DNA of 64,000 bases from JAJAZB01 sp964244295 (lineage in GTDB: Bacteria > Bacteroidota > Bacteroidia > Cytophagales > Spirosomataceae), in the NCBI GenBank assembly GCA_964244295.1, contig CAXTIG010000023.1, positions 1 to 64,000 of the forward strand. The letters are read 5' to 3'. Positions 24,535 through 34,045 of this stretch are shown here, piece by piece. Position numbers and translations under genes: made by a program. Each line of letters opens with the position of its first letter. The first letter of the stretch is position 1. Below the pieces are notes generated by a model. The model saw nothing but the letters and a program-made list of their open reading frames with translations, had not been told where the DNA came from and searched no databases.

Positions 24535-25290
24535 ATGAGGCAATTCCTACGCGGCTGCGGCACCCTGCTTATTTTTCTGAGTTACGGTTTCTGCGCCCAC
24601 GCGCAGGATTCTGGCCCGGATTCGGCAAAAATTGAACGCCCTCGCAAGCCGACCTTCATCGCCGAAACGGATCAGCGCTTCAGTAAATTTTACGACCTGA
24701 AAGGCTCCAAAGCGCTGACCAACATCTGGGGAGCACGAGTCGGGCTATTGTACCCGAATAACGTGAAAGCTGGACTGGGTTTTTATTACTCCCCGCAAAC
24801 CACCCACGCCCAGCAACTCCTGCCCACGTCCTACTCCACCCTGCGCCGCCAGTTGTACGTGGTCACGACCTACGTCGAACCGTATTGGTGGCGGCGCGAA
24901 CACTGGGAATTTAGCACGCCCGTGGAAGTGGGCCTGGGACGTTCGGTGTACCGGGTGCTGAACATCGCCGAGCAAATCACCGGTACCCAACGGGGTTGGT
25001 TCGTGCCCGCCGGGCTGGGGGCTTCGTTTTCGGTGAAATTCCCGCCGCTGAAGTGGCTGCGGCCCACGCGCTGGTTTGGAGTCAATCTGCTACTGGGTTA
25101 CCGGGTGGCGCTCAAAAAGGATTTCCCCGGCACCGACATCAACTACGACGGCCTTTATTTTTCCGTTGGCCCTATTTTCTTCTTCGACCGCTTCACCGCC
25201 GATTTCAAAGCCTGGCAACGGCGGATTCGGGCGCGGCGGGAGGCCCGGCGGACGAAGGAAAAGTGGGGACGCCGCCTGGCTATCCGCTGA
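24535..25290 (+). CDS. Outer-membrane beta-barrel-like protein, unknown function
   Basis: 251 residues; ATG 24535 gives the signal peptide MRQFLRGCGTLLIFLSYGF then AHAQ, whereas the earlier ATG would add an unlikely extension. The body alternates polar and aromatic strands (ARVGLLYPNNVKAGLGFYYS; LYVVTTYVEPYWWR; TPVEVGLGRSVYRVL; GLYFSVGPIFFFDRF), consistent with an eight-strand or similar barrel. It ends in a basic tail (RRIRARREARRTKEKWGRRL) that is odd for a barrel terminus. No specific family recognised. It converges with the LOG gene, five bases away. Confidence 0.65.
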   Translation: MRQFLRGCGTLLIFLSYGFCAHAQDSGPDSAKIERPRKPTFIAETDQRFSKFYDLKGSKALTNIWGARVGLLYPNNVKAGLGFYYSPQTTHAQQLLPTSYSTLRRQLYVVTTYVEPYWWRREHWEFSTPVEVGLGRSVYRVLNIAEQITGTQRGWFVPAGLGASFSVKFPPLKWLRPTRWFGVNLLLGYRVALKKDFPGTDINYDGLYFSVGPIFFFDRFTADFKAWQRRIRARREARRTKEKWGRRLAIR

Positions 25291-25295
25291 CAAAT

Positions 25296-25865
25296 TCAGG
25301 TCTGCGTTGCAAAGGCAATGGCGGTTTCGCTCCAGGCGGGCGCGGTTTGCAGGGCGGAAATGACCTGATCAGGTTCGTTGACAAACGTCCACATAGCGCG
25401 GTGGCGTTCATCCATGAAATTTTCACGAATGCAGGTTTCAAGCAGTGCTTCCAGCGCGTCATAAAAACCGTTGGTGTTGAGAATCACAATGGGTTTGGTG
25501 AATCTCCCTAACCGTTTGAGCGTGATGGCTTCCAGTAGTTCTTCGAGGGTGCCCGAACCGCCGGGCAGCGTGATGAGACCATCCACGTTTTCGAGCAGTT
25601 TTTCCTTTCGTTCGTGCATCGTTTCAACGAACAGAAAGTCTGAAACGCCCCGGTGCGACCACTCCACTTCGCGCATAAAGTGCGGCATGATGCCCGTGAT
25701 TTTTCCACCTTCGGCCAGGTGACCCATCAATCCGATGGAACCGCCGCCAAAAACTACCTCAATTCTGGCACGCACCAGGCTCCGGGCCAGCACTTCGGTG
25801 GCGGCAAAATACGCCGGGTGAATTTTGGCACTCGACGCGCAGTAGACGCAGACTCGTTTGAGCAT
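25296..25865 (-). CDS. LOG family protein (TIGR00730, cytokinin riboside phosphoribohydrolase-like)
   Basis: 189 residues from the ATG at 25865 (MLKRVCVYCASS, the usual N terminus). The nucleotide-binding signature FGGGSIGLMG is followed by IMPHFM, TMHERKEKL and the diagnostic PGGSGTLEELLEAIT with the catalytic Glu. The family cleaves ribose 5-phosphate from nucleotides; many bacterial copies act on AMP or are of unknown role. Compared with typical members, the stretch after GLMG (usually ADAALAAGG) is about six residues shorter, a small internal deletion. Confidence 0.88.
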   Translation of the reverse strand: MLKRVCVYCASSAKIHPAYFAATEVLARSLVRARIEVVFGGGSIGLMGHLAEGGKITGIMPHFMREVEWSHRGVSDFLFVETMHERKEKLLENVDGLITLPGGSGTLEELLEAITLKRLGRFTKPIVILNTNGFYDALEALLETCIRENFMDERHRAMWTFVNEPDQVISALQTAPAWSETAIAFATQT

Positions 25866-26023
25866 TGGGAAGATACTTACGAATGGCTTGAGCAAACTCA
25901 CTCAATACGCTGACGTGATTTTCGCGAAACCTGTCGAGGCAAAAATAACCCCACGAAACTATTTTACAACGAGTTTGGACCCGTTGAAAATCAGTCTCGT
26001 GGGCTTAAGGAATTGGGTCAACT

Positions 26024-26848
26024 TCAGGCTTCCGCCATCCGCGCCGCCTCCACATCCACTTCCTCATCCGTCACGTCGAGAATCAGGCGGATGGTTTCTG
26101 CGGGCTGGTCCCACTGCGGGAAGTGGCCGCAGCGTTCGAACCAGTAAATGAAGGCATCGGGAAACAAATCGAGCGCCACCCGTGCCTGGCCGGGCAGGCA
26201 CACGCGATCCTGCCGCCCCCAGCCGATCACGAGCGTGTTTTTGATGGAATGCAGCGGGGCACCGCGTTGCTTTTCGCCGTAGGCCAGGTTGTGGAGCAGT
26301 TCATCGAACGAGGGCGAGGCGGCAAAACTGCGCATTTCCGTGAGTGTCACCGACGGTGAAAGATCCCAGGGACGGGGCGAAAACTGGGGAAAGAGCACCG
26401 TCCTCCCCAGAGCGCTGCCCGTCAGAACGGGCATGACGGGTTGCAAAACCCGAACGAGTTTCACCGAAAAATAAACGGAGTAATAGAAAAACGGCACTTC
26501 CCAGCCGCGCCAGAAACCGCCGGGGTCGAGTGAAACCACCCGGCCCAGCACCCCACCCCGCCGGGCGAGTTCGAGCACGAGCCGTGCCCCCATCGAACTG
26601 CCCACGGCGTCGATGCCGAGGAGGTTGTTTTCACGTAAAAAGTCGGTGAGCGCGTCGGCGAGGGTGCGGATGGACACCTCGCCCGGCAAGGGCGGCGTGG
26701 CCCCGAAACCGGGCAAATCAACCGCGATGACGTCGCGCTCGGCGGCCAGGCCGTCGAGCACCGGCGTCCAGGAGCGCCAGCTTCCGCCGAGGCCGTGAAT
26801 TAAGAGCAGCGGGGTGCCGGTGCCGCGCCGGATGTAGTTCATGTTCAT
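26024..26848 (-). CDS. Alpha/beta hydrolase
   Basis: 274 residues, no signal peptide. The fold is clear: oxyanion HGLGGSWRSW at about 18-27, VIAVDLPGFGATP, nucleophile elbow GSSMGARL with the catalytic Ser, acidic WGRQDRVCLPG and a C-terminal His in RCGHFPQWDQP. The cap contains hydrophobic helices (FFYYSVYFSVKLVRVLQ). Substrate cannot be inferred; lipase, esterase and meta-cleavage product hydrolases share this pattern. The start could equally be the second ATG, two codons in. Confidence 0.88.
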   Translation of the reverse strand: MNMNYIRRGTGTPLLLIHGLGGSWRSWTPVLDGLAAERDVIAVDLPGFGATPPLPGEVSIRTLADALTDFLRENNLLGIDAVGSSMGARLVLELARRGGVLGRVVSLDPGGFWRGWEVPFFYYSVYFSVKLVRVLQPVMPVLTGSALGRTVLFPQFSPRPWDLSPSVTLTEMRSFAASPSFDELLHNLAYGEKQRGAPLHSIKNTLVIGWGRQDRVCLPGQARVALDLFPDAFIYWFERCGHFPQWDQPAETIRLILDVTDEEVDVEAARMAEA

Positions 26849-26939
26849 GCTTTTCGTGATTTGAATGCGTTGCGGCAGTGCTTCAAATCGCCGTGCCAGG
26901 GAAGGAGCGGCCCTGGCAATCGGGTTGGGAGGTTTGATA

Positions 26940-26990
26940 GGTTGGACAAGGTTTGAAGGTAATTCTCAAACCCTCAAACCTTATCCAACC
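26940..26990. repeat. Low-complexity palindrome (GGTTTGA type)
   Basis: 17-bp arms GGTTGGACAAGGTTTGA (26940-26956) and its complement with one mismatch (26974-26990), in the gap upstream of the hydrolase and just after the VOC gene. A separate 7-bp hairpin GCCAGGG/CCCTGGC lies at 26895-26917. Confidence 0.7.
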
Positions 26991-26998
26991 TTCCAACC

Positions 26999-27928
26999 TT
27001 ACTTCCTCGGCCCCGTCCGGTTGTCTTCGGTTTGAAGTTCAATCCCAAACTGATCGGGGCTGTACAGCATCGCGGAGGTGTAGGGCGTGGGTTTGTCCTG
27101 AAAAGTCATCCGCGCGGGCGGCGTCGGCAAGGCGTAGCCCTTCGCCACGGTGCTGTCGGCGGCGGCTTTCAGGCCCGGCTCGTCGTAGAGAAAGCCGAAC
27201 CCGTCGGGGCCGGGGTAAAATTTCGTGCGGTCTTTTTTCTGCACCTGCGCACGCGGCAAACCGAGGTCTTCGGGTTCGGAGAGCACCAGCACCTGCTGGG
27301 CCACCTGCAACTTCACCGATTTCCCTTTTCTGGCCAGCACCTGCGCGCCGAGCACCTCGGTGTAAAATTTCTCGTTGGCGGCCACGTCTTCACAAAGTAG
27401 CTGGATGTGATCCACGCCGAAGGGCGTTGGGCCGGAGTCGTTGGGGCGTTCCACGAGCAGCACCAGGGTCATGTCGGGGCCGTACACGACAATGCTGCGG
27501 GCGGAAGGCTCGAAGGGCAATTTGGCGGGAATGGCCGCGATGGGCACCCGCCGCATGGCCAGCGTTTTCAGGGTCGATTCAAGGCTACGCGTACTCAGGG
27601 CCAGCCAGTGCATTCCGTACACGTACTGATTGGCTTTGGGTTTCACCAGTTCACGCGGTCCACTTTTCGGGTCGTTCCCGCCCAGGCCCGCAAACGGCCC
27701 CGGACCGGAAATATTGAGGGTCACCTGCCCGTTGCGGAGGTCCAGAAAGTCGATGAAGTTGGCCGGGTTCATTGGTTGCTCCTTCAGGGCCTTCGCGCCG
27801 AAGTTGGTTTTGAAAAACGAATTGGTCGCCGTTCGGTCGCTGACGACGTAGCGGATGTCGTCGAAAAGCAGGGGTTGTTGCGCGACGGCGCTCAGGGAGA
27901 GCAGGAGGAGAAGGGGGAGGGTTTTCAT
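26999..27928 (-). CDS. Secreted VOC (glyoxalase-fold) protein
   Basis: 309 residues from the ATG at 27928, which gives a signal peptide (MKTLPLLLLLSLSAVAQ). Two vicinal-oxygen-chelate modules follow: RYVVSDRTATNSFFKTNFGA with MHWLALST in the first, and VDHIQLLCEDVAANEKFYTE then LGAQVLARKGK in the second. Members include glyoxalases, dioxygenases and resistance proteins, and exported versions are uncommon and uncharacterised. Metal-ligand His residues at WLA and DHIQ positions are plausible. Function unknown. Confidence 0.8.
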   Translation of the reverse strand: MKTLPLLLLLSLSAVAQQPLLFDDIRYVVSDRTATNSFFKTNFGAKALKEQPMNPANFIDFLDLRNGQVTLNISGPGPFAGLGGNDPKSGPRELVKPKANQYVYGMHWLALSTRSLESTLKTLAMRRVPIAAIPAKLPFEPSARSIVVYGPDMTLVLLVERPNDSGPTPFGVDHIQLLCEDVAANEKFYTEVLGAQVLARKGKSVKLQVAQQVLVLSEPEDLGLPRAQVQKKDRTKFYPGPDGFGFLYDEPGLKAAADSTVAKGYALPTPPARMTFQDKPTPYTSAMLYSPDQFGIELQTEDNRTGPRK

Positions 27929-27947
27929 GGTGGGGTTCAAAAAAGCA

Positions 27948-28045
27948 AATACTCAATTTTCAATGCTCAACGCTCAATATTCAATGTAAAGTATTTTATT
28001 TCAACTGGTTAACCTTTGAGCGTTGAGCATTGAAAATTGAGTATT
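27948..28045. repeat. Perfect 30-bp palindrome (TCAATGCTCAACGCTCAA type)
   Basis: Arms 27948-27977 and 28016-28045 are exact complements; the 38-bp loop is AT-rich. The arms are degenerate TCAAnnnTCAA-like units. It separates the VOC gene from the end of the PAS kinase gene. Confidence 0.92.
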
Positions 28046-28076
28046 GAACAGTATTCTTTCTACTTCCGCTGGCCCT

Positions 28077-31000
28077 TCACCTTCCCCGGTTTTCGTCCAC
28101 CGGCAAATACACCACAAACGTGGAGCCTTCGCCGGGCTGACTGCTGACGAACAACCCGCCGTGGTGGTTTTCAACCACTTTCTTCACGATAGCCAGCCCA
28201 ATACCTGTACCAGGGTACTCGCCGCGCCCGTGCAGGCGCTGGAAGGCCTCGAAAATCCGCTGGGCGTACTGTTCCTCGAAGCCGATGCCGTTGTCGCTGA
28301 TGCTGATTTCGTGGAAAAGCCCTCCGGGCGGCAGGTTTGCCAGCAGGGGTGCGTCGGCCCCGTTGATGAGCCGGTAACGCAGTTCGACGCGGGGCGGCAC
28401 ACCGGGCCGGGTAAATTTGAGGGCGTTGCTGATCATATTTTGGAACAACTGCCGCAGTTGCAGGGCGTCGCCCTGCACCGAAGGAAGCGCGTCCACGTGC
28501 AGGATAGCCCCTTTTTCCCGAATCACCACCTCCAGGTCGTTGCGCACGTCGGCCACGAGTTTGTCGAGCGCAAGTGGTTCGAAGGGTTCCTGCTGCGCCA
28601 CCGAAAACCGCGAGAACGTGAGCAAATCGCGGATGAGTTCGTTCATGCGCGTAGCGGCGGCCTGCATCCGACGGATCAAATCGAGGCTGGACTCATCGAG
28701 TTTAGCGGCCTGGCGGCGGAAGAGCATATCGCCGAACGACTGAATTTTCCGCAACGGTTCCTGCAAATCGTGCGAGGCCACGTAGGCGAAGCGCTCCAGG
28801 TTTTCGTTCGTAGCCTGGAGCCGCTGCTGGTAGAGCCGGTCGCGGGTGACGTTGCGAAAGGTGGCCATCGCCATCACCACCGCGCCTTGGGCGTTGCGCA
28901 CGGGGCTGTAAAACACCTCGTACCAGGCTTCGCCAATCTGCATGGATTCCTGCTGAAGCGCACCGGCCAGCGCCTGACGCAGGGCAGTCGGTACGCCAGG
29001 GCGGAAGTCGTTTCGCAGGACGTCGGAGAGGCGTTTGCCCGGCAGTCGGCTTTGGTCGGGGTTGGTAAACAGCGCGGGCAGTTCGCCGTTGGCAAACAAC
29101 ACGCGCTGGCCGGTATCGACCACGAGTGCCCCGGCTTCGGGCACTTGCGAGGAGAGCGTCTGGAACAAAATCGCTTCACCCACCAGCGCCTGCTGGGCGC
29201 GTTTGGCCTGCGATATGTCGATGAAGGTGATGATGAGGCCGTGGCTCTGGGGAGTGGTCGAGATGTCGAACCAGGTGTCTAAGTCATCGGCGTGGTAGTA
29301 CACCTCAAATCGTTGGGATCGACCGGTTTCCACCGTTTCCGCATACCGGGCAAAAATGCCCGTTTCAACCACGCCAGGGTAAACGGTTTGGATGCGCTCA
29401 CCCACCAGTTTTTCCAGCGGACGCCCCAGAATAATTTCCACGGCCCGGTTGCCGGCGGTGATGATAAAATCGACCAGGGTTCCGGTTTTATCCCGAACCG
29501 ATTCCAGCGCCAGAATTCCGTTAATCGAGCCGTCGAGCAGGACCTGCTGTTGGGCGACCTGCTGCTGGCGCTCGCGCACCGATTCGCGCACGGGGCTGAT
29601 GTCGGTAAACGACACCACGAAGCCATCGCCGACGCGGGCGGCGGTCACGTCGAACCAGCGGTTGGCAAAACAATGCTCCACCCGCAGCGACTGGCCGGTT
29701 TCGACCACCCCCACGTAACTTTCAAACAAGCCTTCGGGGTCAAGTTCGAGGAAGGTCCGCGTTTGGAGGAGTTCCGGCGTAATGCCCGTCAGGTCGATGA
29801 CGGTTCGGTTGAAAACGCTCGCCCGGAAGTCGGCGATTTGCCCCGCCTCGTTGCGAACGGATTCCCAGCGGATGATGCCACTGAGCGTGTTTTCGATGAC
29901 CCCGTTGAACAGCTCGGCCTGCTGCTGCTGGGCTTGTTGCACTCGAATGATTGGCGTCACGTCGAGGTACGACTGGATGAACCCGTCGCCCCACTTCACG
30001 GCCTGGGTGTCAAACCAGAAATCGAAGCCGTCGTGGGTGTAGCGGTCGTGAAAACGCACCGGTTCACCGGTTTCCACCAGCGTCACCCAACGCTCAAAAA
30101 CCCCACTCGTATGCACGCCGGGAAAGAGTCGGAGCATCCGTTGCCCCACCACCTGCGCCGCCGTCATCCCGGTGATGGTTTCCGACATCCGGTTGAATGA
30201 TTTGTACCGGAAATCGACAATTTTTCCTCCTTCGCGAATCGCCTCGAAGTGCGAAATGGCCGTGAGGGCGTTGTCGAGAATGTGCCGGTATTCGTCGGAT
30301 TGCTGCTCGATGACCCGCTGGCTGAGCTTGAGTTCGGTGATGTTGGAGTAGCTGATAATCAGGCCGTCGGTACCGAAGGGGGCGGCGTACACGTCGTTGT
30401 AGTTGTCGAATCCGTCGTAGGGGTAGTGTAACTCAAAACGTTCGGCTTGTCCGGTCTCCCACACCCGCCGGTACCGGTCGAACAAGCCCGATGGTTTTAC
30501 GCCGGGAAACAACTCCACCAAGCCACGGCCCTGTAGGTCGGCCACGGTCATTCCCGTCGAGACGGCGGCGCGTTCATTGGCCAGCCCGTAGCGGAAGTCG
30601 ATGAGTCCTCCGGCCTCGTTGCGCACGGCCTCGAACGTCGAAATATTCACCTGGGCGGCGTCGAGCACATTTCTCAACAAATCGGATTGTCGCGTTACTT
30701 CCAGTTCGGCTCGTTTTCGGTCGGTGATGTCGGTCATCGTGAGCAGCATCCCATCGCCGAGGGAGGTGCCTTCGAGCCGAAACCAGCCCTTGATGCCCTC
30801 GCCTTCGTAAAAGGTTTCCAGTTCCTGCGGCTGGCCGGTTTCGATGGTTTTTTTGTAAAAAACATCCCACAGGCCAGCAGGACGCACGTTGGGAAACTGT
30901 TCCAGAAACCGCTGACCGATCATGTTTTCGCCGGGCAGCAGCACCGTCCGGGCGGTCGAGTTGTTCACCAATTTCCACTCCAGGTCCACCAGTTCGCCCG

Positions 31001-32249
31001 CTTTGTCGCGCACGGCACGCATCAGGCCCACGCCCACGGGCGTGTTGTCGAGAACGGCCTGCAACTGGGCCGCTAGTTCGGCCTGCCGGAGTTCGGCCCT
31101 TTTGCGGTCGGTGATGTCATCGACGGTGAGCAGAATTCCGTCGCCGTAGGGCGTACCGCCCACCCGAAACCAGGCGTCGATTCCCTCGCCTTCGTAGTGC
31201 GTTTCAAACGTTTGGGACTGACGGCCATCCACGACCGGTTTGTAAAAATGTTCCCAAATCGGATTCGTGCGAAGGCCGGGGAAAAGCGTAAACATTCGCT
31301 GCCCAACCATGTCTTCTCCAGGCAGGAGTACCAAGCGGGCGGTGGAGTTATTCACCAACACCACGTCCATGTCGGCCAATCCCCCGGCCTCGTCGCGCAC
31401 CGCATTCAGCAGGGCCAGGCCCACGGGCGTATGGTCGAGAATCACCTGCAACTGGCTGGCCAGTTCGGTTTGGCGTAGTTCGGCCCGTTTGCGCTCGCTG
31501 ATGTCGTTGATGACCGTCACCAGCCCGTTGCCGTGTTTGTTGACCAGAAAACTAAACCAGCCCGTCAGGCCGTCGCCGTCGTAGGGCAGTTCAGCTTGCC
31601 AGGGTTGGCCGGTTCGCCACACGGTCAGGTACTGCTCGAACACGCCCGTTTCGATGACGTTCGGGTAGCGTTCGGTGAGCCGGTGGCCGATCAACTCGCT
31701 GGCAGGCTGCCCGCCGATGCGCTCGGAGGCGGGGTTAACTACCCGAAATTCGAAATCTGCCGGTTGCCGGTTGTCCGATTCGTCAAACACGGCTTCGAGG
31801 TGATTGAGCGCCAACGGGGTGGCGTCGAGAACGCCCTGGAGGAGGTCGGCGGTTTGCTGCGCCCGCAATTCGGCGTTTTTTTGAGCCTCGATTTTCAAAA
31901 AACTGCTCAGAAAGCAGTCCTCCCCCACCCTCACTACCGAGACGGTGTACCAATTTTCGCCGAAACTACGCTCGGCCTGAAACGCCTCGCCCCGCTCCAC
32001 GACGGCCACGCAGCGCCGGAAAAAACCCGTCGGTTCGATGTCCGGATCGAGGTCGAGTACCGTGCGGTGGGAAACGGCATCGGCGCTCAAGCCCGTCAGG
32101 GCCAGGGCGGCGGGATTGGCTTTGACGAGTTGAAAGTCAACGATTTGGCCGGTTGTATTGCGGAGCGGTTGGCCCACGAGCATCCCAACGGGCGAGGCAT
32201 CGACTAGGGATTCGTACGAGAAAGACGTCGGGGTAAAATCGTGTGGCAT
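28077..32249 (-). CDS. Soluble histidine kinase with about nine PAS domains
   Basis: 1390 residues, without signal peptide or transmembrane helix. I count nine PAS modules. Eight share a recurring core (LDNTPVGVGLMRAV; VLDAAQVNISTFEAV; LDNALTAISHFEAI) and an output end such as ITDRKRAELRQAELA; the one next to the kinase differs. The C terminus is a HisKA domain (YVASHDLQEPLRKIQ, His1160) and HATPase (NALKFTR; DNGIGFEEQYAQRIF; GTGIGLAIVKKVVE). No receiver domain is attached and no regulator gene is adjacent. Several PAS repeats (3 and 4) are nearly identical, indicating recent tandem duplication. The sensed signal is not evident. Confidence 0.9.
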   Translation of the reverse strand: MPHDFTPTSFSYESLVDASPVGMLVGQPLRNTTGQIVDFQLVKANPAALALTGLSADAVSHRTVLDLDPDIEPTGFFRRCVAVVERGEAFQAERSFGENWYTVSVVRVGEDCFLSSFLKIEAQKNAELRAQQTADLLQGVLDATPLALNHLEAVFDESDNRQPADFEFRVVNPASERIGGQPASELIGHRLTERYPNVIETGVFEQYLTVWRTGQPWQAELPYDGDGLTGWFSFLVNKHGNGLVTVINDISERKRAELRQTELASQLQVILDHTPVGLALLNAVRDEAGGLADMDVVLVNNSTARLVLLPGEDMVGQRMFTLFPGLRTNPIWEHFYKPVVDGRQSQTFETHYEGEGIDAWFRVGGTPYGDGILLTVDDITDRKRAELRQAELAAQLQAVLDNTPVGVGLMRAVRDKAGELVDLEWKLVNNSTARTVLLPGENMIGQRFLEQFPNVRPAGLWDVFYKKTIETGQPQELETFYEGEGIKGWFRLEGTSLGDGMLLTMTDITDRKRAELEVTRQSDLLRNVLDAAQVNISTFEAVRNEAGGLIDFRYGLANERAAVSTGMTVADLQGRGLVELFPGVKPSGLFDRYRRVWETGQAERFELHYPYDGFDNYNDVYAAPFGTDGLIISYSNITELKLSQRVIEQQSDEYRHILDNALTAISHFEAIREGGKIVDFRYKSFNRMSETITGMTAAQVVGQRMLRLFPGVHTSGVFERWVTLVETGEPVRFHDRYTHDGFDFWFDTQAVKWGDGFIQSYLDVTPIIRVQQAQQQQAELFNGVIENTLSGIIRWESVRNEAGQIADFRASVFNRTVIDLTGITPELLQTRTFLELDPEGLFESYVGVVETGQSLRVEHCFANRWFDVTAARVGDGFVVSFTDISPVRESVRERQQQVAQQQVLLDGSINGILALESVRDKTGTLVDFIITAGNRAVEIILGRPLEKLVGERIQTVYPGVVETGIFARYAETVETGRSQRFEVYYHADDLDTWFDISTTPQSHGLIITFIDISQAKRAQQALVGEAILFQTLSSQVPEAGALVVDTGQRVLFANGELPALFTNPDQSRLPGKRLSDVLRNDFRPGVPTALRQALAGALQQESMQIGEAWYEVFYSPVRNAQGAVVMAMATFRNVTRDRLYQQRLQATNENLERFAYVASHDLQEPLRKIQSFGDMLFRRQAAKLDESSLDLIRRMQAAATRMNELIRDLLTFSRFSVAQQEPFEPLALDKLVADVRNDLEVVIREKGAILHVDALPSVQGDALQLRQLFQNMISNALKFTRPGVPPRVELRYRLINGADAPLLANLPPGGLFHEISISDNGIGFEEQYAQRIFEAFQRLHGRGEYPGTGIGLAIVKKVVENHHGGLFVSSQPGEGSTFVVYLPVDENRGR

Positions 32250-32391
32250 CCGTTTTCGTAAACAAAAAATCCTGCCGCGCGGGGAGCGCCGAAGGGAAGT
32301 ACCGGTTTGTTTTTACGAAGGTGGAAGGAGACCAAAACTACGGGTTTTTCATGTAAAAAAAGCTTCCGGCTTCTCCACAGCGGCTGTCATT

Positions 32392-32447
32392 CTTCACCGT
32401 GCTCTGGATGACAGCCCTGCTCGCCCCGATTTGCAATCGGGGCGAGC
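32392..32447. repeat. Shortened TGTCAT palindrome and adjacent 13-bp hairpin
   Basis: GGCTGTCAT/ATGACAGCC (32392-32400, 32408-32416) is a minimal version of the 14755 family with most of the interior lost. Next to it GCTCGCCCCGATT-TGC-AATCGGGGCGAGC (32419-32447) is a perfect stem that may end rodA transcription, though it lacks a T-run on that strand. Confidence 0.75.
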
Positions 32448-32457
32448 GGCTTGATTT

Positions 32458-33738
32458 TTACGCCCGCGACAAAATCTGCGAGCGGTGGGCGTCGAGTTTC
32501 AGGAAAATAAAAAGCAGGATCGAAAACGACCAGAGCGAAGAGCCACCGTAGCTGAAAAAGGGCAAGGGAATGCCGATGACGGGCATCAGCCCGATGGTCA
32601 TACCGAGGTTGACCAGGAAGTGGAAAAACAGGATGGAAGCCACCCCGTAGCCGTACACCCGTGCGAAGCGACTACGCTGTTTTTCGGCCAGGTACACCAA
32701 TCGCAGCATCAGCGAAAGCAGCAGCCCCACCACCACGAGGCTCCCAAAAAAGCCGTGTTCTTCGCCCACGGTGCAGAAAATAAAGTCGGTGCTCTGCTCC
32801 GGCACGAAGTCGAACTTGGTTTGGGTGCCCTGCAAAAAACCTTTTCCGAAAACACCCCCGGAGCCAATGGCAATTTTCGACTGAATCACGTTCCAACCCG
32901 CGCCCCGGTAATCGGCGTAGGGGTCGAAAAGCACCTTGATGCGGCTTTGCTGGTGGGGTTGGAGGACGTTGTTGAAAAAGAAACTCGTCCCCAGCACCAG
33001 GCCCATCATCGCCAGGCCCACGCCGCCGATGAGCAGGTAGTTGGTCAGGTGGCGGGCGTAGCGGGGCAGGTTGAAGACCACCACCAGCGCCAGCGCGGCG
33101 ATGCCGATGAAAATGTACAGTGGCGGCACCGTGAGCGCCAGCACGAACAGCAGGGCCGTCACCAGCACGATGAGCGGGTACGCGCCGGGCAGGCCCTCGC
33201 GGTAGAGTACGATGAGAAAGGCCGCAAACACGAGCGTGGAGCCGGTTTCGTTGGAAACCAGAATCAGAATTGCCGGAATGCCGGTGATGATGCCCACGTT
33301 GACCTGATCCTTGAACTTCAGCAAATTGACCCCCGGCGAACTCAGGTACCGGGCCAGGGCCATCGTGGTCGCCATTTTGGCGAATTCCGCCGGTTGGAGC
33401 GAAAACGAGCCAATTTTAAACCAGGAGTGGGAGCCTTTGATGTCGCTGCCGATAAACAGCACGGCGATGAGCAGGAAAATGACGAAGCCGTAAATGAAAA
33501 ACGCGAAGGTGTCGTAAAAACGGTAGTCGATCACCAGAATGGCAATGATGAGCAGCACGGTGGTGCCCATCCAGATGAGTTGCTTGCCCGAATTGGTGGC
33601 GAAATCGAAAATGTCGGTGTGGGTTTCGGGGTTGTACACCGCCGCGTACACGTTGAGCCAGCCAAACAGCACGCAGGCGGCGTACAGGCCCACGGTGAGC
33701 CAGTCGAGGCGGTTTTCGATGCTATCGCGGGAGGGCAT
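32458..33738 (-). CDS. rodA: Rod shape-determining protein RodA (SEDS glycosyltransferase)
   Basis: 426 residues with about ten transmembrane helices. SEDS signatures include GSHSWFKIGSFSLQPAEFAK, the NVIQSKIAIGSGGVFGKGFL stretch, QTKFDFVPEQSTDFIFCTVG and C-terminal MPVIGIPLPFFSYGGSS. RodA polymerises lipid II into glycan strands during elongation, paired with the transpeptidase PBP2. The mrdA gene lies upstream on the same strand, separated by a ~220-bp palindromic repeat, so the pair may be one operon with a hairpin between. Confidence 0.95.
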   Translation of the reverse strand: MPSRDSIENRLDWLTVGLYAACVLFGWLNVYAAVYNPETHTDIFDFATNSGKQLIWMGTTVLLIIAILVIDYRFYDTFAFFIYGFVIFLLIAVLFIGSDIKGSHSWFKIGSFSLQPAEFAKMATTMALARYLSSPGVNLLKFKDQVNVGIITGIPAILILVSNETGSTLVFAAFLIVLYREGLPGAYPLIVLVTALLFVLALTVPPLYIFIGIAALALVVVFNLPRYARHLTNYLLIGGVGLAMMGLVLGTSFFFNNVLQPHQQSRIKVLFDPYADYRGAGWNVIQSKIAIGSGGVFGKGFLQGTQTKFDFVPEQSTDFIFCTVGEEHGFFGSLVVVGLLLSLMLRLVYLAEKQRSRFARVYGYGVASILFFHFLVNLGMTIGLMPVIGIPLPFFSYGGSSLWSFSILLFIFLKLDAHRSQILSRA

Positions 33739-33807
33739 TTTTCAGTTTTCAGTGAGCAGTTGGCAATTTTTTTATACTTCCGTCGCATCATTGCACCCTC
33801 CCCTCGG

Positions 33808-34026
33808 CGTCATTGCGAGCGGAGGCCACCGCCACGAGCGCAGCGAGGGGTGGGGGCCGGAGCGCGGCAAATCGAAGATTCAGCGTAGCTAATCCCCTCC
33901 CGAAGACCGAAATAGCAACGTCCGAATACTTGCCCTCCGCTTCCTAGGTCTCCGGCAGGGGATTTGCTTCGCTCCGTCAACCAGTTCTCGCTTCGCTCGC
34001 CCTGTTTGCCTCAGCTCGCAATGACG
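33808..34026. repeat. Composite palindromic element, TCATTGCGAGC family
   Basis: Outer ends CGTCATTGCGAGC and GCTCGCAATGACG; inside is a second inverted motif (ATCCCCTCCCGAAGACC with TAGGTCTCCGGCAGGGGAT). Homologous to the 36132-36362 element on the other side of mrdA. Confidence 0.85.
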
Positions 34027-34045
34027 GGGTTGGGAAGGCTTTTTT

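Noticed and set aside
28044..29282. 412-codon plus-strand frame inside the PAS kinase gene
   Set aside because: Antisense to HisKA/PAS codons; repetitive translation mirrors the kinase repeats.
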